In this document: positions 43,686 to 52,487 of the stretch, piece by piece | How the letters are laid out: every line of letters begins with the position of its first letter | Numbering within the stretch: position 1 is the first letter of the stretch | Virus record (IMG/VR): IMGVR_UViG_3300025785_000009 | Location: 62,001 to 126,000 of that record | DNA from: a virus | Strand: one strand, 5' to 3' | DNA length: 64,000 nucleotides | Notes under the pieces: model-generated | What the model saw: the letters and a program-made list of their open reading frames with translations, nothing else | Database searches by the model: none | What the model was told of the DNA's origin: nothing | Position numbers and translations under genes: made by a program

Positions 43686-45419
43686 ATGTCATATACAATT
43701 AACAAATCAGACGGCGAATCAATTATTGTCAGCGACGGTACAGTAGATAATACCAGTACCAGCTTAGTTTTAATTGGCAAAAATTACGCTGGCTACGGTG
43801 CGTTTTTGAATGACAATTTTGTAAGATTGTTGGAAAATTTCTCCAACAATACCAGCCCAGCCAACCCACTCAAGGGACAATTATGGTGGGACACAACAAA
43901 CAACATTCTTAAAGTATATTCCGGTACTAGTTGGAAGATTTCAACTGGTGCTACTGCCAGCCCATTCAGCAGTCCTCCGGGCGATCTAAGTGCCCTGGGC
44001 GGCGACTTATGGTTTGATACCACACACAGTCAGCTAAAAGTATATTCCGGTACCAGCTGGATCACAGTTGGTCCACAAACCCTAGTGGGTGTAGCAGATA
44101 CAGGTGCTTTCCCGGCCACAATGACTGACACATCGTCGGGCACACACGTGGTTGTACAGTTCAAAATCAACGGTACAATTTACGCTATTTTATCACACGA
44201 TGTTCCTTTTCAAACAGCAGTAACCGGGTTTGGTAATGTTAAACCTGGTTTAAATTTCAGCACAACAAATGTACCAGCACTGGGATTAAACACTCAAGAC
44301 ACCGCCGCCACAGCAAGTACATTGGTACAAAGAACAACCACAGGCGGTTTGGTTGCTGCAGATATCACTGGTACCACATTATCAGCTGGCACAGTAACAG
44401 CAACAGCAGTCAACAGTCCAAATCTCAACGGCACACTGACAGGTAACGTGGTTGCTACCAGTGTAACAGCCACTGGAGTAACAGCCAGCTCGGTCAGTGC
44501 AAGTCAAGGATTTACCGGTACACTTTTAACGGCTAGCCAGCCAAATATTACCAATTTGGGTAATGTTGTCAATCTAAACGCCAGCGGCACTATAAATTTA
44601 ACTGGTTATGCCACATACAACGGTTCAGAAATTGCCACAACATCGGGTGGCAGTTTAACAGTCAGTGGCGGCGGTATTCAAAATACCCCAATTGGTTTGA
44701 TAACGCCAAACGTGGCCAAATTTACCACAGTGACCATTACCAACAGTTTGACCCCAGCATCCAATTTAGTTATCAATTTGGGTGCTACCAACGCTTATTG
44801 GGGAACCATATATGGCAACGTGGCTCAGGTCAATTCTGCAATCATCGGCGGCGGTTTATCTGTTGGCGGTGCGTTGACAGCAACAGGCACAGCGGCATTT
44901 ACCAATGCTACGTTGAACGGAACAACCGCAGTTACAGGCAATATTGTGCCAACCAGCACACTACTTTACAATTTGGGTACTCAAAACAACCAATTTAATA
45001 TTGTGTATGGTAGATCAGTTCAAGCACAGTACGCTGACATAGCCGAACGATTTGAAGCCGACGCAGAATATGAGCCAGGTACTGTGGTAGAGATGGGTGG
45101 CCCGGCAGAAATTACTAAAGTGGTAGCTGATTTAAGCGATAAAGTGTTTGGCGTCATAAGTACTAATGCAGCTTACTTAATGAATTCAACTGCTGGCACA
45201 GATGCTACTCATCCACCGATTGCAATGAGCGGACGTGTTCCTGTAAGAGCCGTTGGTTTAATTGCCAAGGGCAGTCGTTTAGTCAGTGCCGGAAATGGGT
45301 TAGCCCGTGCCGGACAAGCACATGAATTAACACCTTGGAATGTTATTGGACGCAGTTTGGTTGACAAAACATACGAGGGTGAAGGTATAATTGAAGCAAT
45401 AGTTAAAATAAATTCGTAA
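43686..45419 (+). CDS. Tail fibre protein C with chaperone/protease-like C-terminus
   Basis: A 577-residue protein. Residues 1-125 carry the shared fibre N-terminal module, with two copies of KVYSGTSW. The middle (about 190-430) is a Thr/Ala/Asn-rich rod ending in NLVINLGATNAYWGTIYGN. The C-terminus (about 450-577) has YADIAERFEADAEYEPGTVV and KVFGVISTNAAYLMN, the pattern of the C-terminal domain found on many phage fibres that resembles intramolecular chaperone or G2-type autoproteolytic domains. Self-cleavage is not shown. The gene is preceded by a late promoter in a hairpin and a clear AAAGGA. Confidence 0.75.
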   Translation: MSYTINKSDGESIIVSDGTVDNTSTSLVLIGKNYAGYGAFLNDNFVRLLENFSNNTSPANPLKGQLWWDTTNNILKVYSGTSWKISTGATASPFSSPPGDLSALGGDLWFDTTHSQLKVYSGTSWITVGPQTLVGVADTGAFPATMTDTSSGTHVVVQFKINGTIYAILSHDVPFQTAVTGFGNVKPGLNFSTTNVPALGLNTQDTAATASTLVQRTTTGGLVAADITGTTLSAGTVTATAVNSPNLNGTLTGNVVATSVTATGVTASSVSASQGFTGTLLTASQPNITNLGNVVNLNASGTINLTGYATYNGSEIATTSGGSLTVSGGGIQNTPIGLITPNVAKFTTVTITNSLTPASNLVINLGATNAYWGTIYGNVAQVNSAIIGGGLSVGGALTATGTAAFTNATLNGTTAVTGNIVPTSTLLYNLGTQNNQFNIVYGRSVQAQYADIAERFEADAEYEPGTVVEMGGPAEITKVVADLSDKVFGVISTNAAYLMNSTAGTDATHPPIAMSGRVPVRAVGLIAKGSRLVSAGNGLARAGQAHELTPWNVIGRSLVDKTYEGEGIIEAIVKINS

Positions 45420-45436
45420 GTACAAAGGGAAATAAA

Positions 45437-46390
45437 ATGGCATATCAGCAAGGCGGACTAATTACACAAGGCGACTTTAATAACACGTTAGTCGGCGCTA
45501 ATCCATCAACCACCCGCGGTCAATTGAACGCAGTTTGGGGAATTGGATATGGCGATGCTGGATACGGACAATCTTTTACACAGTCAGCTAGCACTGGTAC
45601 CAACGTAACAGCTACACAGTGGGGAACATTGATGACCACAGTCAACAATATGTCCAAACACCAAAGTGGTACTAGCAGTCCAAATCCTGCACTAATTACT
45701 CCAGTAGTGCAAGGTAACACAATTTCCTATATGTCAGCTTTGCAAACTGCATTGGGCACCTTGTACGACAATCGTTTAAATTACGCCAGCCAGGGTAGCA
45801 CATCACAAAGTTCTGGGTACACATTCAACCCAAATTCTGGTTCAACTTCGGCTGCTTTAGATTATTATGCTGTTCGCACAGTGACATTCAGCGGCGGCGC
45901 TGATGCTGCACGTTATTTCTTCAATGCCGGCGGCAAATTAAACTTTGTAACTACCAGCGTTACCAACAATGGCGGCCATGGCCGTGCCGGCGACTTGACC
46001 ACATTGATCAATTGCATTGGCAGTATCAACAACTACGGTGCTCACAGCAACGGCGGTAGAACCGGTTCAGGTTATAGCCAAACTGTCAACAACACCAGTA
46101 TTGGATACTACAACACTGGCACCACTGAGCAATCAATTGTGTACATAACCAGCAGCAACTATCCATACAGCGGCGACTGGGCAGCAGTCAATGTGTATTC
46201 AAACGGTACACAAGGCAGTCACGGCGACGCCGGAAGTGTAATTTATTTCAAAATGTATGTGCATATGGGTGCATTAGTATCCGACTTTGGTAACAAAGAC
46301 TTTAACGTCAGTTGGAATCATCGCATCGACGTGGTATACCCAGAATCCAATTTCTTAGGCGCTAGCTGGGGATCAGTCAGCGTTTCTTAA
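45437..46390 (+). CDS. Probable virion structural protein (last of the tail block)
   Basis: A 317-residue Gly/Ser/Asn/Thr-rich protein starting MAYQQGGLITQGDFN, with AAAGGGA upstream of the ATG. It contains DAARYFFNAGGKLNF, a NGGHGRAGDLTTLIN segment and a C-terminal DFGNKDFNVSWNHRIDVVYP. Proteins of this pattern are tail-associated structural proteins in T4-like aquatic phages; I cannot name the part. It follows tail fibre C by 17 bases and is followed by a terminator hairpin that overlaps the next promoter. Confidence 0.6.
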   Translation: MAYQQGGLITQGDFNNTLVGANPSTTRGQLNAVWGIGYGDAGYGQSFTQSASTGTNVTATQWGTLMTTVNNMSKHQSGTSSPNPALITPVVQGNTISYMSALQTALGTLYDNRLNYASQGSTSQSSGYTFNPNSGSTSAALDYYAVRTVTFSGGADAARYFFNAGGKLNFVTTSVTNNGGHGRAGDLTTLINCIGSINNYGAHSNGGRTGSGYSQTVNNTSIGYYNTGTTEQSIVYITSSNYPYSGDWAAVNVYSNGTQGSHGDAGSVIYFKMYVHMGALVSDFGNKDFNVSWNHRIDVVYPESNFLGASWGSVSVS

Positions 46391-46401
46391 ACCCAACCAG
46401 G

Positions 46402-46430
46402 TTGACCTTAAGGGTGTAGCATAGTATAAT
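46402..46430 (+). promoter_or_regulatory. Consensus sigma-70 promoter of the accessory operon
   Basis: TTGACC (46402-46407), a 17-base spacer and TATAAT (46425-46430). The predicted start of transcription is near 46437, about 19 bases before the ATG of the first gene. It is the best host-type promoter in the window and stands at the head of the long operon of radical SAM, glycosyltransferase-like and SGNH genes. Its -10 box lies in a terminator hairpin. Confidence 0.7.
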
Positions 46431-46450
46431 AACTATCTACACCTTTTATT
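46410..46450 (+). terminator. Terminator ending the structural operon
   Basis: GGTGTAG (46413-46419) pairs with CTACACC (46437-46443) and, inside it, ATAGT (46421-46425) pairs with ACTAT (46432-46436), with one bulged C at 46420. TTTTATT follows. This 12-bp stem with T-run is a good Rho-independent terminator for the tail operon. It contains the -10 box of the next promoter. Confidence 0.65.
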
Positions 46451-46455
46451 CTATC

Positions 46456-46776
46456 ATGAACGAAATCGAAAAACTTACAACCGAAGTACGTCGTGCTACC
46501 AACTACCAGGCCAATAAAAAAATCTTACGGGAAAAAATACAGGCCGATTTACATATGGCCTGCAACGGCGGACTGTTTAAAATTACACCCGAATTGTATG
46601 CTTTTGTATCAACCTGGCGCGGAGATCCGGACAGTTTATTTTTGGAAGATACCTACGGTAATCCAATAAAAATCAATCAGCAGGCATTTCTTGAAATGGC
46701 CACCGAACACTATCAGCAGGTAATGAATACCTGGCATCAACAATATGCAGAACTCCGACGTATCCGACGTGTCTAG
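46456..46776 (+). CDS. Small conserved phage protein, first gene of the accessory operon
   Basis: A 106-residue protein, mostly helical and charged at both ends, with the central section FKITPELYAFVSTWRGD and LFLEDTYGNPIKINQQAF, then a helix with AMEHYQQVMNTWHQQY-like spacing. No cysteines, membrane segment or signal peptide. Similar short proteins occur near tail genes of T4-like aquatic phages, but no function is known to me. It could be a regulator or a partner of the downstream enzymes, but nothing in the sequence proves either. Its stop overlaps the next gene's preferred GTG start by eight bases. Confidence 0.6.
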   Translation: MNEIEKLTTEVRRATNYQANKKILREKIQADLHMACNGGLFKITPELYAFVSTWRGDPDSLFLEDTYGNPIKINQQAFLEMATEHYQQVMNTWHQQYAELRRIRRV

Positions 46777-47590
46777 AGGCGTACTGGTATTTGCCTTTAA
46801 TACCGAAAAAGTAGATTATGTTGCCATAGCCGATCAGTCCAGTCGATTAATACAACACAATCTAGGATTACCTGTGACCATTGTGACAGATTTGGACAGC
46901 AATCCTACCTTTGCATACGATCACATCATTCGACTGACTCCCGATGCTGGACAGGTAAATTATCGTGGTGCTATCAACAATCAAACCATAGCCTGGCGCA
47001 ATTTTGGTCGATACTTGGCTTATGAATTAAGCCCGTACGATGAAACTGTATTGTTGGATACCGATTATCTTGTGTTGGACCGCAGTATCAATACCTTGTT
47101 TGAAACAGAATTTGATTATCAATTGATGCATCATAATCAATCAACATCCGGCAATGATAACGATGTCATGGGCAATACCAGTTTACCTTTTGTATGGGCC
47201 ACAGTGGTGTTGTTTAGAAAACGTGAACGCAGTCGTATGCTGTTTGATCTAGTGGGACGCATACAAAGAAATTACAGATATTATCGAGCTCTGTATAATA
47301 TAACCACCGATCGATTTAGAAATGATTATGCGTTTGCCATAGCAAACAATATATTAAACGGCTACTGCCTAAACGAATCAGAAAGTATTCCTTGGACAAT
47401 GCTCAGTATCTATCACGAAATTGAATCTATAGAACCTGTCGGTAGTCTGTTAAAAATTAACCATACCTTGTCGTCAGATGGAACTTATCCAACAACATCA
47501 ATTCTGCCACGTCAAGGCCTGCATATATTAGATAAAGATTACCTGCTGACTGACTCGTTTAAACAATTTGTGGAGACCATGTGTGAGTAG
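46769..47590 (+). CDS. Glycosyltransferase-like protein (GT-A fold, DTD motif)
   Basis: Read from the GTG at 46769 (273 residues). An ATG at 46745 is possible, but the GTG gives the same start sequence (MSR...NT..VDY) and the same eight-base GTGnnTAG overlap as its downstream paralogue. The motif TVLLDTDYLVLD (Asp97, Asp99) is a DxD nucleotide-sugar/metal site of GT-A enzymes, preceded by LPVTIVTDL and WRNFGRYLAYELSPYDE. The protein resembles GT8-like transferases in outline but is short and lacks clear acceptor motifs. The substrate is unknown. It is paralogous to the next gene. Confidence 0.6.
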   Translation: MSRGVLVFAFNTEKVDYVAIADQSSRLIQHNLGLPVTIVTDLDSNPTFAYDHIIRLTPDAGQVNYRGAINNQTIAWRNFGRYLAYELSPYDETVLLDTDYLVLDRSINTLFETEFDYQLMHHNQSTSGNDNDVMGNTSLPFVWATVVLFRKRERSRMLFDLVGRIQRNYRYYRALYNITTDRFRNDYAFAIANNILNGYCLNESESIPWTMLSIYHEIESIEPVGSLLKINHTLSSDGTYPTTSILPRQGLHILDKDYLLTDSFKQFVETMCE

Positions 47591-48428
47591 AGAACCTCAA
47601 GGATTTGTTACGTTTGCACAGAACACAGCATCAGTAGATTATTTGGAGCTGGCTTACCTGCAAGCTCTTAACATCAAGGCAACGCAGAAAAATAACCGGT
47701 ATGCGGTAATTGTTGATGCGGCCACACGGGAGAAAGTAAATGACCTTCATCGTAATACTTTTGATTATATTATTGATTTGCCCACCGATAATAATGACCC
47801 TTCCAGCAATTGGAAACTGGCTAATGAATATCAAGCACTACGTCTATCGCCATTTAAAGAAACTGTCAAACTAGAAAGTGATTTGTTGTTTACTGGCAGT
47901 ATAGATCACTGGTGGCCAGCTTTTAGACTACGCAATATAGTGCTCAGCACAGGATGTAAAAACTACCAGGGAAAACCCAGTGATGTAAGAAAATATCGAC
48001 AATTTTTTGACGATAACGAATTGCCGGATGTGTACAATGGTTTGATGTATTTTAGATACAGTCAAGAAGCGTTTAACTTTTTTGCCTTGGCAGAAACAGT
48101 ATACCGTAACTGGGCAGAAGTTCGAGACTTATTTAAAAATTGTCGAGAGGAAACTCCCAGCACCGATGTGCTTTATGCAGTAACAGCGTTGTTGATTGGC
48201 GAAGAGCTATGTACTATTCCTTCAATGGATTTTATCAATTTTGTACATATGAAGTCAGGCATACAAAATTGGAGTGATGCACGTAGCTGGTTAGAAACAG
48301 TGGTAGCCGAACGTGATGGTGATATGATACGTATTAACAATCAAAATCAATACCATCCAGTTCACTACTATGACAAAAAATACGCAACCAAAGAATTGAT
48401 AGAATACTATGAGTCCAGAAGAAATTAA
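47583..48428 (+). CDS. Glycosyltransferase-like protein, paralogue of the previous gene
   Basis: Read from the GTG at 47583 (281 residues), with GGAG seven bases upstream and an eight-base overlap with the previous stop; the longer version starts with an unsupported TTG. The sequence parallels its neighbour: FAQNTASVDYLELA, ALRLSPFKETVKLESDLLF (Glu98, Asp100 in place of DxD) and a terminal MIRINNQNQYHPVHYYDKKY. Replacing the first Asp of DxD by Glu may change metal binding or mean loss of activity. Substrate unknown. Confidence 0.55.
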   Translation: MSREPQGFVTFAQNTASVDYLELAYLQALNIKATQKNNRYAVIVDAATREKVNDLHRNTFDYIIDLPTDNNDPSSNWKLANEYQALRLSPFKETVKLESDLLFTGSIDHWWPAFRLRNIVLSTGCKNYQGKPSDVRKYRQFFDDNELPDVYNGLMYFRYSQEAFNFFALAETVYRNWAEVRDLFKNCREETPSTDVLYAVTALLIGEELCTIPSMDFINFVHMKSGIQNWSDARSWLETVVAERDGDMIRINNQNQYHPVHYYDKKYATKELIEYYESRRN

Positions 48429-48774
48429 ATTTTGGGAAGAAGTTAACGCAGTAATGGCCGCACAGGAAATACCAGTGCCGGTGATTGAACATAGATTTTA
48501 TTATGACGAGCTTGGAGACATTGTCGGTTGCTCGATGCAAAACCACCCCGAGTCTGGCAATTACATAGTGGTTGATAAATCTATCTACAATACATATTTT
48601 TTATATACTGTAGTTGATGGCAAACTGGTAAAAAAAGACCCCGACAACAAGTACCGAGTGCTATTGAAACGTGGCACAAAAGGCCATTGTGTGGTAAAAA
48701 ATCACGCAGGACTAATATTGGAAGAAAACGAAACGGCACAAGAAACTGAATATTATGAGTACAAAAATAATTGA
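48409..48774 (+). CDS. Unrecognised 121-residue protein of the accessory operon
   Basis: The gene overlaps the previous one by 20 bases and the next one by 20. The protein has a helical N-terminus (SPEEIKFWEEVNAVMA), then beta-rich sequence with HRFYYDELGDIVGCSM, GNYIVVDKSIYNTYFLY and YRVLLKRGTKGHCVVKNH, and an acidic end. Two cysteines and no membrane segment are present. I do not recognise its family. The overlaps suggest translation together with the flanking glycosyltransferase-like genes. Confidence 0.55.
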   Translation: MSPEEIKFWEEVNAVMAAQEIPVPVIEHRFYYDELGDIVGCSMQNHPESGNYIVVDKSIYNTYFLYTVVDGKLVKKDPDNKYRVLLKRGTKGHCVVKNHAGLILEENETAQETEYYEYKNN

Positions 48775-49651
48775 CATTGCAGATTTAGACTGCATATTTT
48801 TAACCTATGACGAACCAAGAAAAGAAGAATTCTGGATACAAATCTCAAACATGGTTCCGTGGGCCAAAAGAGTGGACGGAGTTAAAGGCAGTGACGCCGC
48901 TCACAAAGCGGCTGCAGACGCTAGCGACACAGACCGTTTTGTTCTTATCGATGGGGATAACATTCCTGATCCTGAATTCTTCAATCTCCAATTGGCCCTC
49001 AATGATACTAATGACTCTTGCGTTTTTCGTTGGCGGGCTCGCAACGCTGTTAATGGATTGATGTACGGCAACGGTGGTATGAGTTGCTGGACCAAAGAAT
49101 TTGTTTATGCAATGCGTACTCACGAAAACTCAGATGGCACAGCAGAAAACGATGTGGAGTTTTGTTTTTATCCCAACTACTGGGCCATGGCCGACTGCTA
49201 TTCAACCACCTATCCCAACGGCACTCCTTTTCAAGCCTGGCGTGCCGGATTTAGAGAAGGTGTTAAAATGTGTTTAGATCGTGGAGCCAAGCCAAGCCTA
49301 CTGGAGTTTGAAAGCAAGGTTAACAATCGCAACTACGATCATTTGTGTGTGTGGCAAACAGTGGGTGCAGATGCCAACAATGGCTTTTGGGCCATATATG
49401 GTGCACGTCTTGGCACATATATGACAATGCTGGGAGACTGGGATTATCGCCAAGTACAAAATTTTGATGCCTTGGCAGAGCTATGGCTGCAATACAAAGA
49501 CCACGGCGCCGACGAGTGCCGAGACATCGGAGACAAATTGCGTATGCGTTTGAGTCTGCCTATTGTGGATATGGATGCAGAGGAAAGTCGTTTTTTTAAA
49601 TATCACTATCGTAGTAATTTTAAAAATAAAGGACCAATGGCAAGGGAATGA
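48755..49651 (+). CDS. Glycosyltransferase-like protein with DGD motif
   Basis: A 298-residue protein with IFLTYDEPRKEEFW (about 14-27), PWAKRVDGVKGSDAAH and DRFVLIDGDNI (Asp66, Asp68), the arrangement of the N-terminal nucleotide-binding half of GT-A glycosyltransferases. The rest contains several Trp/Cys-containing segments (GGMSCWTKEF, VEFCFYPNYWAM) and WQTVGADANNGFWAIYGARL. This family is widespread in T4-like aquatic phages next to other glycosyltransferase-like genes. The sugar and acceptor are unknown. Its last bases overlap the next gene as ATGA. Confidence 0.6.
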   Translation: MSTKIIDIADLDCIFLTYDEPRKEEFWIQISNMVPWAKRVDGVKGSDAAHKAAADASDTDRFVLIDGDNIPDPEFFNLQLALNDTNDSCVFRWRARNAVNGLMYGNGGMSCWTKEFVYAMRTHENSDGTAENDVEFCFYPNYWAMADCYSTTYPNGTPFQAWRAGFREGVKMCLDRGAKPSLLEFESKVNNRNYDHLCVWQTVGADANNGFWAIYGARLGTYMTMLGDWDYRQVQNFDALAELWLQYKDHGADECRDIGDKLRMRLSLPIVDMDAEESRFFKYHYRSNFKNKGPMARE

Positions 49652-50601
49652 CGCTATTTTTAAACATCAACGATAACCATATATTCAATCGGCTGGAGCT
49701 GATTGCCTTTTTGGCTCGCAATCAAGATCAAAATATTATTCTAAATACCAACTACGAAGGTGGGTGTTTGGAATCCCTGGGCATATACGAACTGCTGGAT
49801 TGTTTTAGATTCAAATCGGTAACTATTGTGACTGGTAACGTGGTTGAGTATCACCCGGTTTATCAAATACGTGTACACGATTCGGCTTTTAGATTCTTTT
49901 ATACCACTGGCAACACAGACTATACACCGTATCAGGTTTGGAATCGTCGAAAAATATTTGGTGCATTGTATAATCGAGCCACGTGGAATCGTATGGGCAT
50001 TGCTGGGCATTTGCAAATTAACCACGCAGACAAATCTGTAATTAATTTTCGTTCTAATCCACACGACGATGTTGACCGCCGGTTATTTGAAATGCAACGA
50101 TTGTTTGAAATTGATTTGCCATCGGCCCGGAACTTTTTATTGGCCGCCGATCATTTCCCTGTACAAATTGAAAATCAAGATGGTTACACCATTGGGGTGT
50201 CAACTCAACAGCACACAGAACAATTGGCCAATTTTTATCAAGACTTTCTAATAGACATAGTGGCTGAAACTTTTGTGAATGGACGTAATTTTTTTCCCAC
50301 AGAAAAAACCATTCGCCCAATGCTGTTAAAAAAACCGTTTATAACAATGGGACCAAAATGCCACCTGATACATCTAAGACAAATGGGCTTTAGAACATTT
50401 GGCAGCTTCTGGAATGAAGACTATGATGGCTACGGAATTAAACATAAATATACTAAGATTCTCGATCTTATTGATACGCTATCGTCTCGATCAACAGATC
50501 AGCTGGCACAAATGTACGCTGATATGCAACCAATACTAGATCACAATTACAATTTACTAATCGAAAAAAAGTTTTCAAAAACCATAAATTATGTTGAATG
50601 A
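49648..50601 (+). CDS. Glycosyltransferase-like protein with TEKTxRPM motif (paralogue 1)
   Basis: A 317-residue protein. The C-terminal half contains DIVAETFVNGRNFFPTEKT (about 202-220), RPMLLKKPFITMGPKCHL, then MGFRTFGSFWNEDYDGYG. This TEKT...RPM...KKPF...LGF..F...W.E.YD pattern recalls the nucleotide-sugar-binding end of GT-B fucosyltransferase/exostosin-like enzymes. The N-terminal half is diverged. The next gene (50591) and the gene at 60526 share the pattern, so this phage has three copies. The enzyme class is inferred; no substrate is known. It overlaps the next gene by 11 bases. Confidence 0.55.
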   Translation: MTLFLNINDNHIFNRLELIAFLARNQDQNIILNTNYEGGCLESLGIYELLDCFRFKSVTIVTGNVVEYHPVYQIRVHDSAFRFFYTTGNTDYTPYQVWNRRKIFGALYNRATWNRMGIAGHLQINHADKSVINFRSNPHDDVDRRLFEMQRLFEIDLPSARNFLLAADHFPVQIENQDGYTIGVSTQQHTEQLANFYQDFLIDIVAETFVNGRNFFPTEKTIRPMLLKKPFITMGPKCHLIHLRQMGFRTFGSFWNEDYDGYGIKHKYTKILDLIDTLSSRSTDQLAQMYADMQPILDHNYNLLIEKKFSKTINYVE

Positions 50602-51658
50602 AACAACTGGATCATATCGTGTGGCCGCCGGCAGCGACTACAAGACTTGGTTAAAAGATGCCCTGGTACACTATATGTACGATTGTTTAAAAAACGATCA
50701 AAACATTGTGATTGACATCACTCCCGAAGCAGCATCATTTAGAGCCAATGGTCTATACAATGTACTAGATAGATTTTGCGATCATACCGGTTATGCCAAA
50801 CAGCGTGTTACCATACGCACTGGCAATATGCTGGAGAATCATGAATCGTATCAGATACAACGTGTGGCCACAGCCTGGTATGAACTGACTCGCATACGTG
50901 GATGGATAAGACAAAATCCTGTCACACCAGAATTTGCTCCAACATATCATTTTGGTCATTTTGTTGGCAAAAGTAACTGGAACCGATTATGGACAGCTGC
51001 ATTGTTACACAGTCGTTACGCAGACAAAACTTTGCAAACTTATAATTGCGGAATAGGCACACATTATCTGAGAAAATCCGAGGACCTTGTTGATTACGTG
51101 GGACTAGAAGATTTGGTTGAGTTTGGTTGTGACATATTGCCTGAGGTGGTTGCGTTTTTACAAGACTGCCCTAGAACCATTGCCGAGGACGTGGAGTTTA
51201 TCTCTGGCAAAGGCAACTACATCAACCAAAGTCAAGATTGTTATCCTATACAGATGCCTAACAATTTAAACATACTGAATTATTACAATTCAATTTTTGT
51301 TGATGTGGCACACGAAACTTATATGGCCGATGGTGTTTTCTTTTGTACTGAAAAGACCTGGCGACCAATGATTGCACGTAGACCTTTTGTTTCAGTTACT
51401 CCTCGCAATCATTTGGCCAATCTTCGTCGTTTAGGATTTTGTACTTTTAACAAGTATTGGGATGAAGGATACGACGAGTACGGATTAGCCAATCGTATTC
51501 ACGAAGTTAGTAAATTATTAGAAACAATAAGTCGTTGGACTCCGGCTGAAATGGCCCGAGCACTTGCAGATATGCAAGAAATATTTGAGCACAACTATCA
51601 AACACTTTTGTCGTTGACTACTACCACTGTAGAAAAGATCTTTGTAAATGACAACTAA
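50591..51658 (+). CDS. Glycosyltransferase-like protein with TEKTWRPM motif (paralogue 2)
   Basis: A 355-residue protein, the closest relative of the gene before it: FVDVAHETYMADGVFFCTEK (about 235-254), RPMIARRPFVSVTPRNHL, LRRLGFCTFNKYWDEGYDEY. The N-terminal part contains IRTGNMLENHESYQIQR, parallel to IVTGNVVEYHPVYQIR in the neighbour, which shows that the whole length is homologous. The pair probably arose by tandem duplication. It overlaps the preceding gene by 11 bases and the following radical SAM gene by 11. Confidence 0.55.
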   Translation: MLNETTGSYRVAAGSDYKTWLKDALVHYMYDCLKNDQNIVIDITPEAASFRANGLYNVLDRFCDHTGYAKQRVTIRTGNMLENHESYQIQRVATAWYELTRIRGWIRQNPVTPEFAPTYHFGHFVGKSNWNRLWTAALLHSRYADKTLQTYNCGIGTHYLRKSEDLVDYVGLEDLVEFGCDILPEVVAFLQDCPRTIAEDVEFISGKGNYINQSQDCYPIQMPNNLNILNYYNSIFVDVAHETYMADGVFFCTEKTWRPMIARRPFVSVTPRNHLANLRRLGFCTFNKYWDEGYDEYGLANRIHEVSKLLETISRWTPAEMARALADMQEIFEHNYQTLLSLTTTTVEKIFVNDN

Positions 51659-52487
51659 ACACCACTTGCCGTTTGTAGAAATGATGGTTACACAATTCTG
51701 TAATCTAAGTTGTCTTGGGTGCAGCAATTACGCTGACCTAAAGCACACAGGTTATGTCAAATGGGAGGACGGTCGCAGAGAAATTGAATCTTGGTTGCCA
51801 CGTATGGATATCGAAGACTTTGGCATCATGGGCGGCGAACCCTTGATCAATCCCGAGCTCAAGCAATGGATACGTGGACTAAGAGAACTGTTGCCTACAA
51901 GTCCCATACGCTTTAGTACCAACGGTGAACTGCTGGACCGACACTTGGATGTATTAGAAACAGCACACGAAGTGGGTAACTTTGTTTTTAAGATTACTGC
52001 ACATCAACACAGTGAGCGTGTAGAAGCAGTGATACGCAAAATATTTTCAATGTACAAATGGGAACCTGTGTACGAGTTTGGCATCTATCGTTACAAGACC
52101 ACAAACGGCCTGCGATTTCAAGTCAATCGCCCACTGACATTTATCAAGTACTATAAGAACGACTATCCAAATATGATGCCGTTTAATAGTAATCCAGCAG
52201 AATCGTTTGAAATTTGTATGCAACAAAAATGTCCGCTGATGTTTCAGGGCAAGTTGTACAAGTGTAGTACGTTGGGCGGGTTAGAACAAACACTAGATCG
52301 TTTTGGCATAACAGATCCGGCGTGGAAACCATATCGCGGGCAGTACATTACACCCGATAGCCCAGATGAGGCAATTGCAGCATTCCTCAACAATTATGGT
52401 CGACCACATCGTGTATGTACTATGTGCCCCACAGCCAAGGATGACGAAAGCATAGTTTTACATTACAATAACGTAATTACAAAATGA
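51648..52487 (+). CDS. Radical SAM protein with C-terminal auxiliary-cluster cysteines
   Basis: A 279-residue protein with radical SAM cysteines at 18, 22 and 25 (CNLSCLGC), GGEP at 62-65 (DFGIMGGEPLIN) and RFSTNG. C-terminal Cys190, Cys195, Cys206, Cys257 and Cys260 (ICMQQKC, LYKCSTLG, VCTMC) could bind one auxiliary 4Fe-4S cluster. It is the only C-terminal-cluster radical SAM gene in the plus-strand operon; the other six have N-terminal modules. Of known groups, BtrN-type twitch dehydrogenases and PqqE/SPASM enzymes share this order, but I cannot assign a substrate. It overlaps its neighbours by 11 and 4 bases. Confidence 0.88.
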   Translation: MTTKHHLPFVEMMVTQFCNLSCLGCSNYADLKHTGYVKWEDGRREIESWLPRMDIEDFGIMGGEPLINPELKQWIRGLRELLPTSPIRFSTNGELLDRHLDVLETAHEVGNFVFKITAHQHSERVEAVIRKIFSMYKWEPVYEFGIYRYKTTNGLRFQVNRPLTFIKYYKNDYPNMMPFNSNPAESFEICMQQKCPLMFQGKLYKCSTLGGLEQTLDRFGITDPAWKPYRGQYITPDSPDEAIAAFLNNYGRPHRVCTMCPTAKDDESIVLHYNNVITK

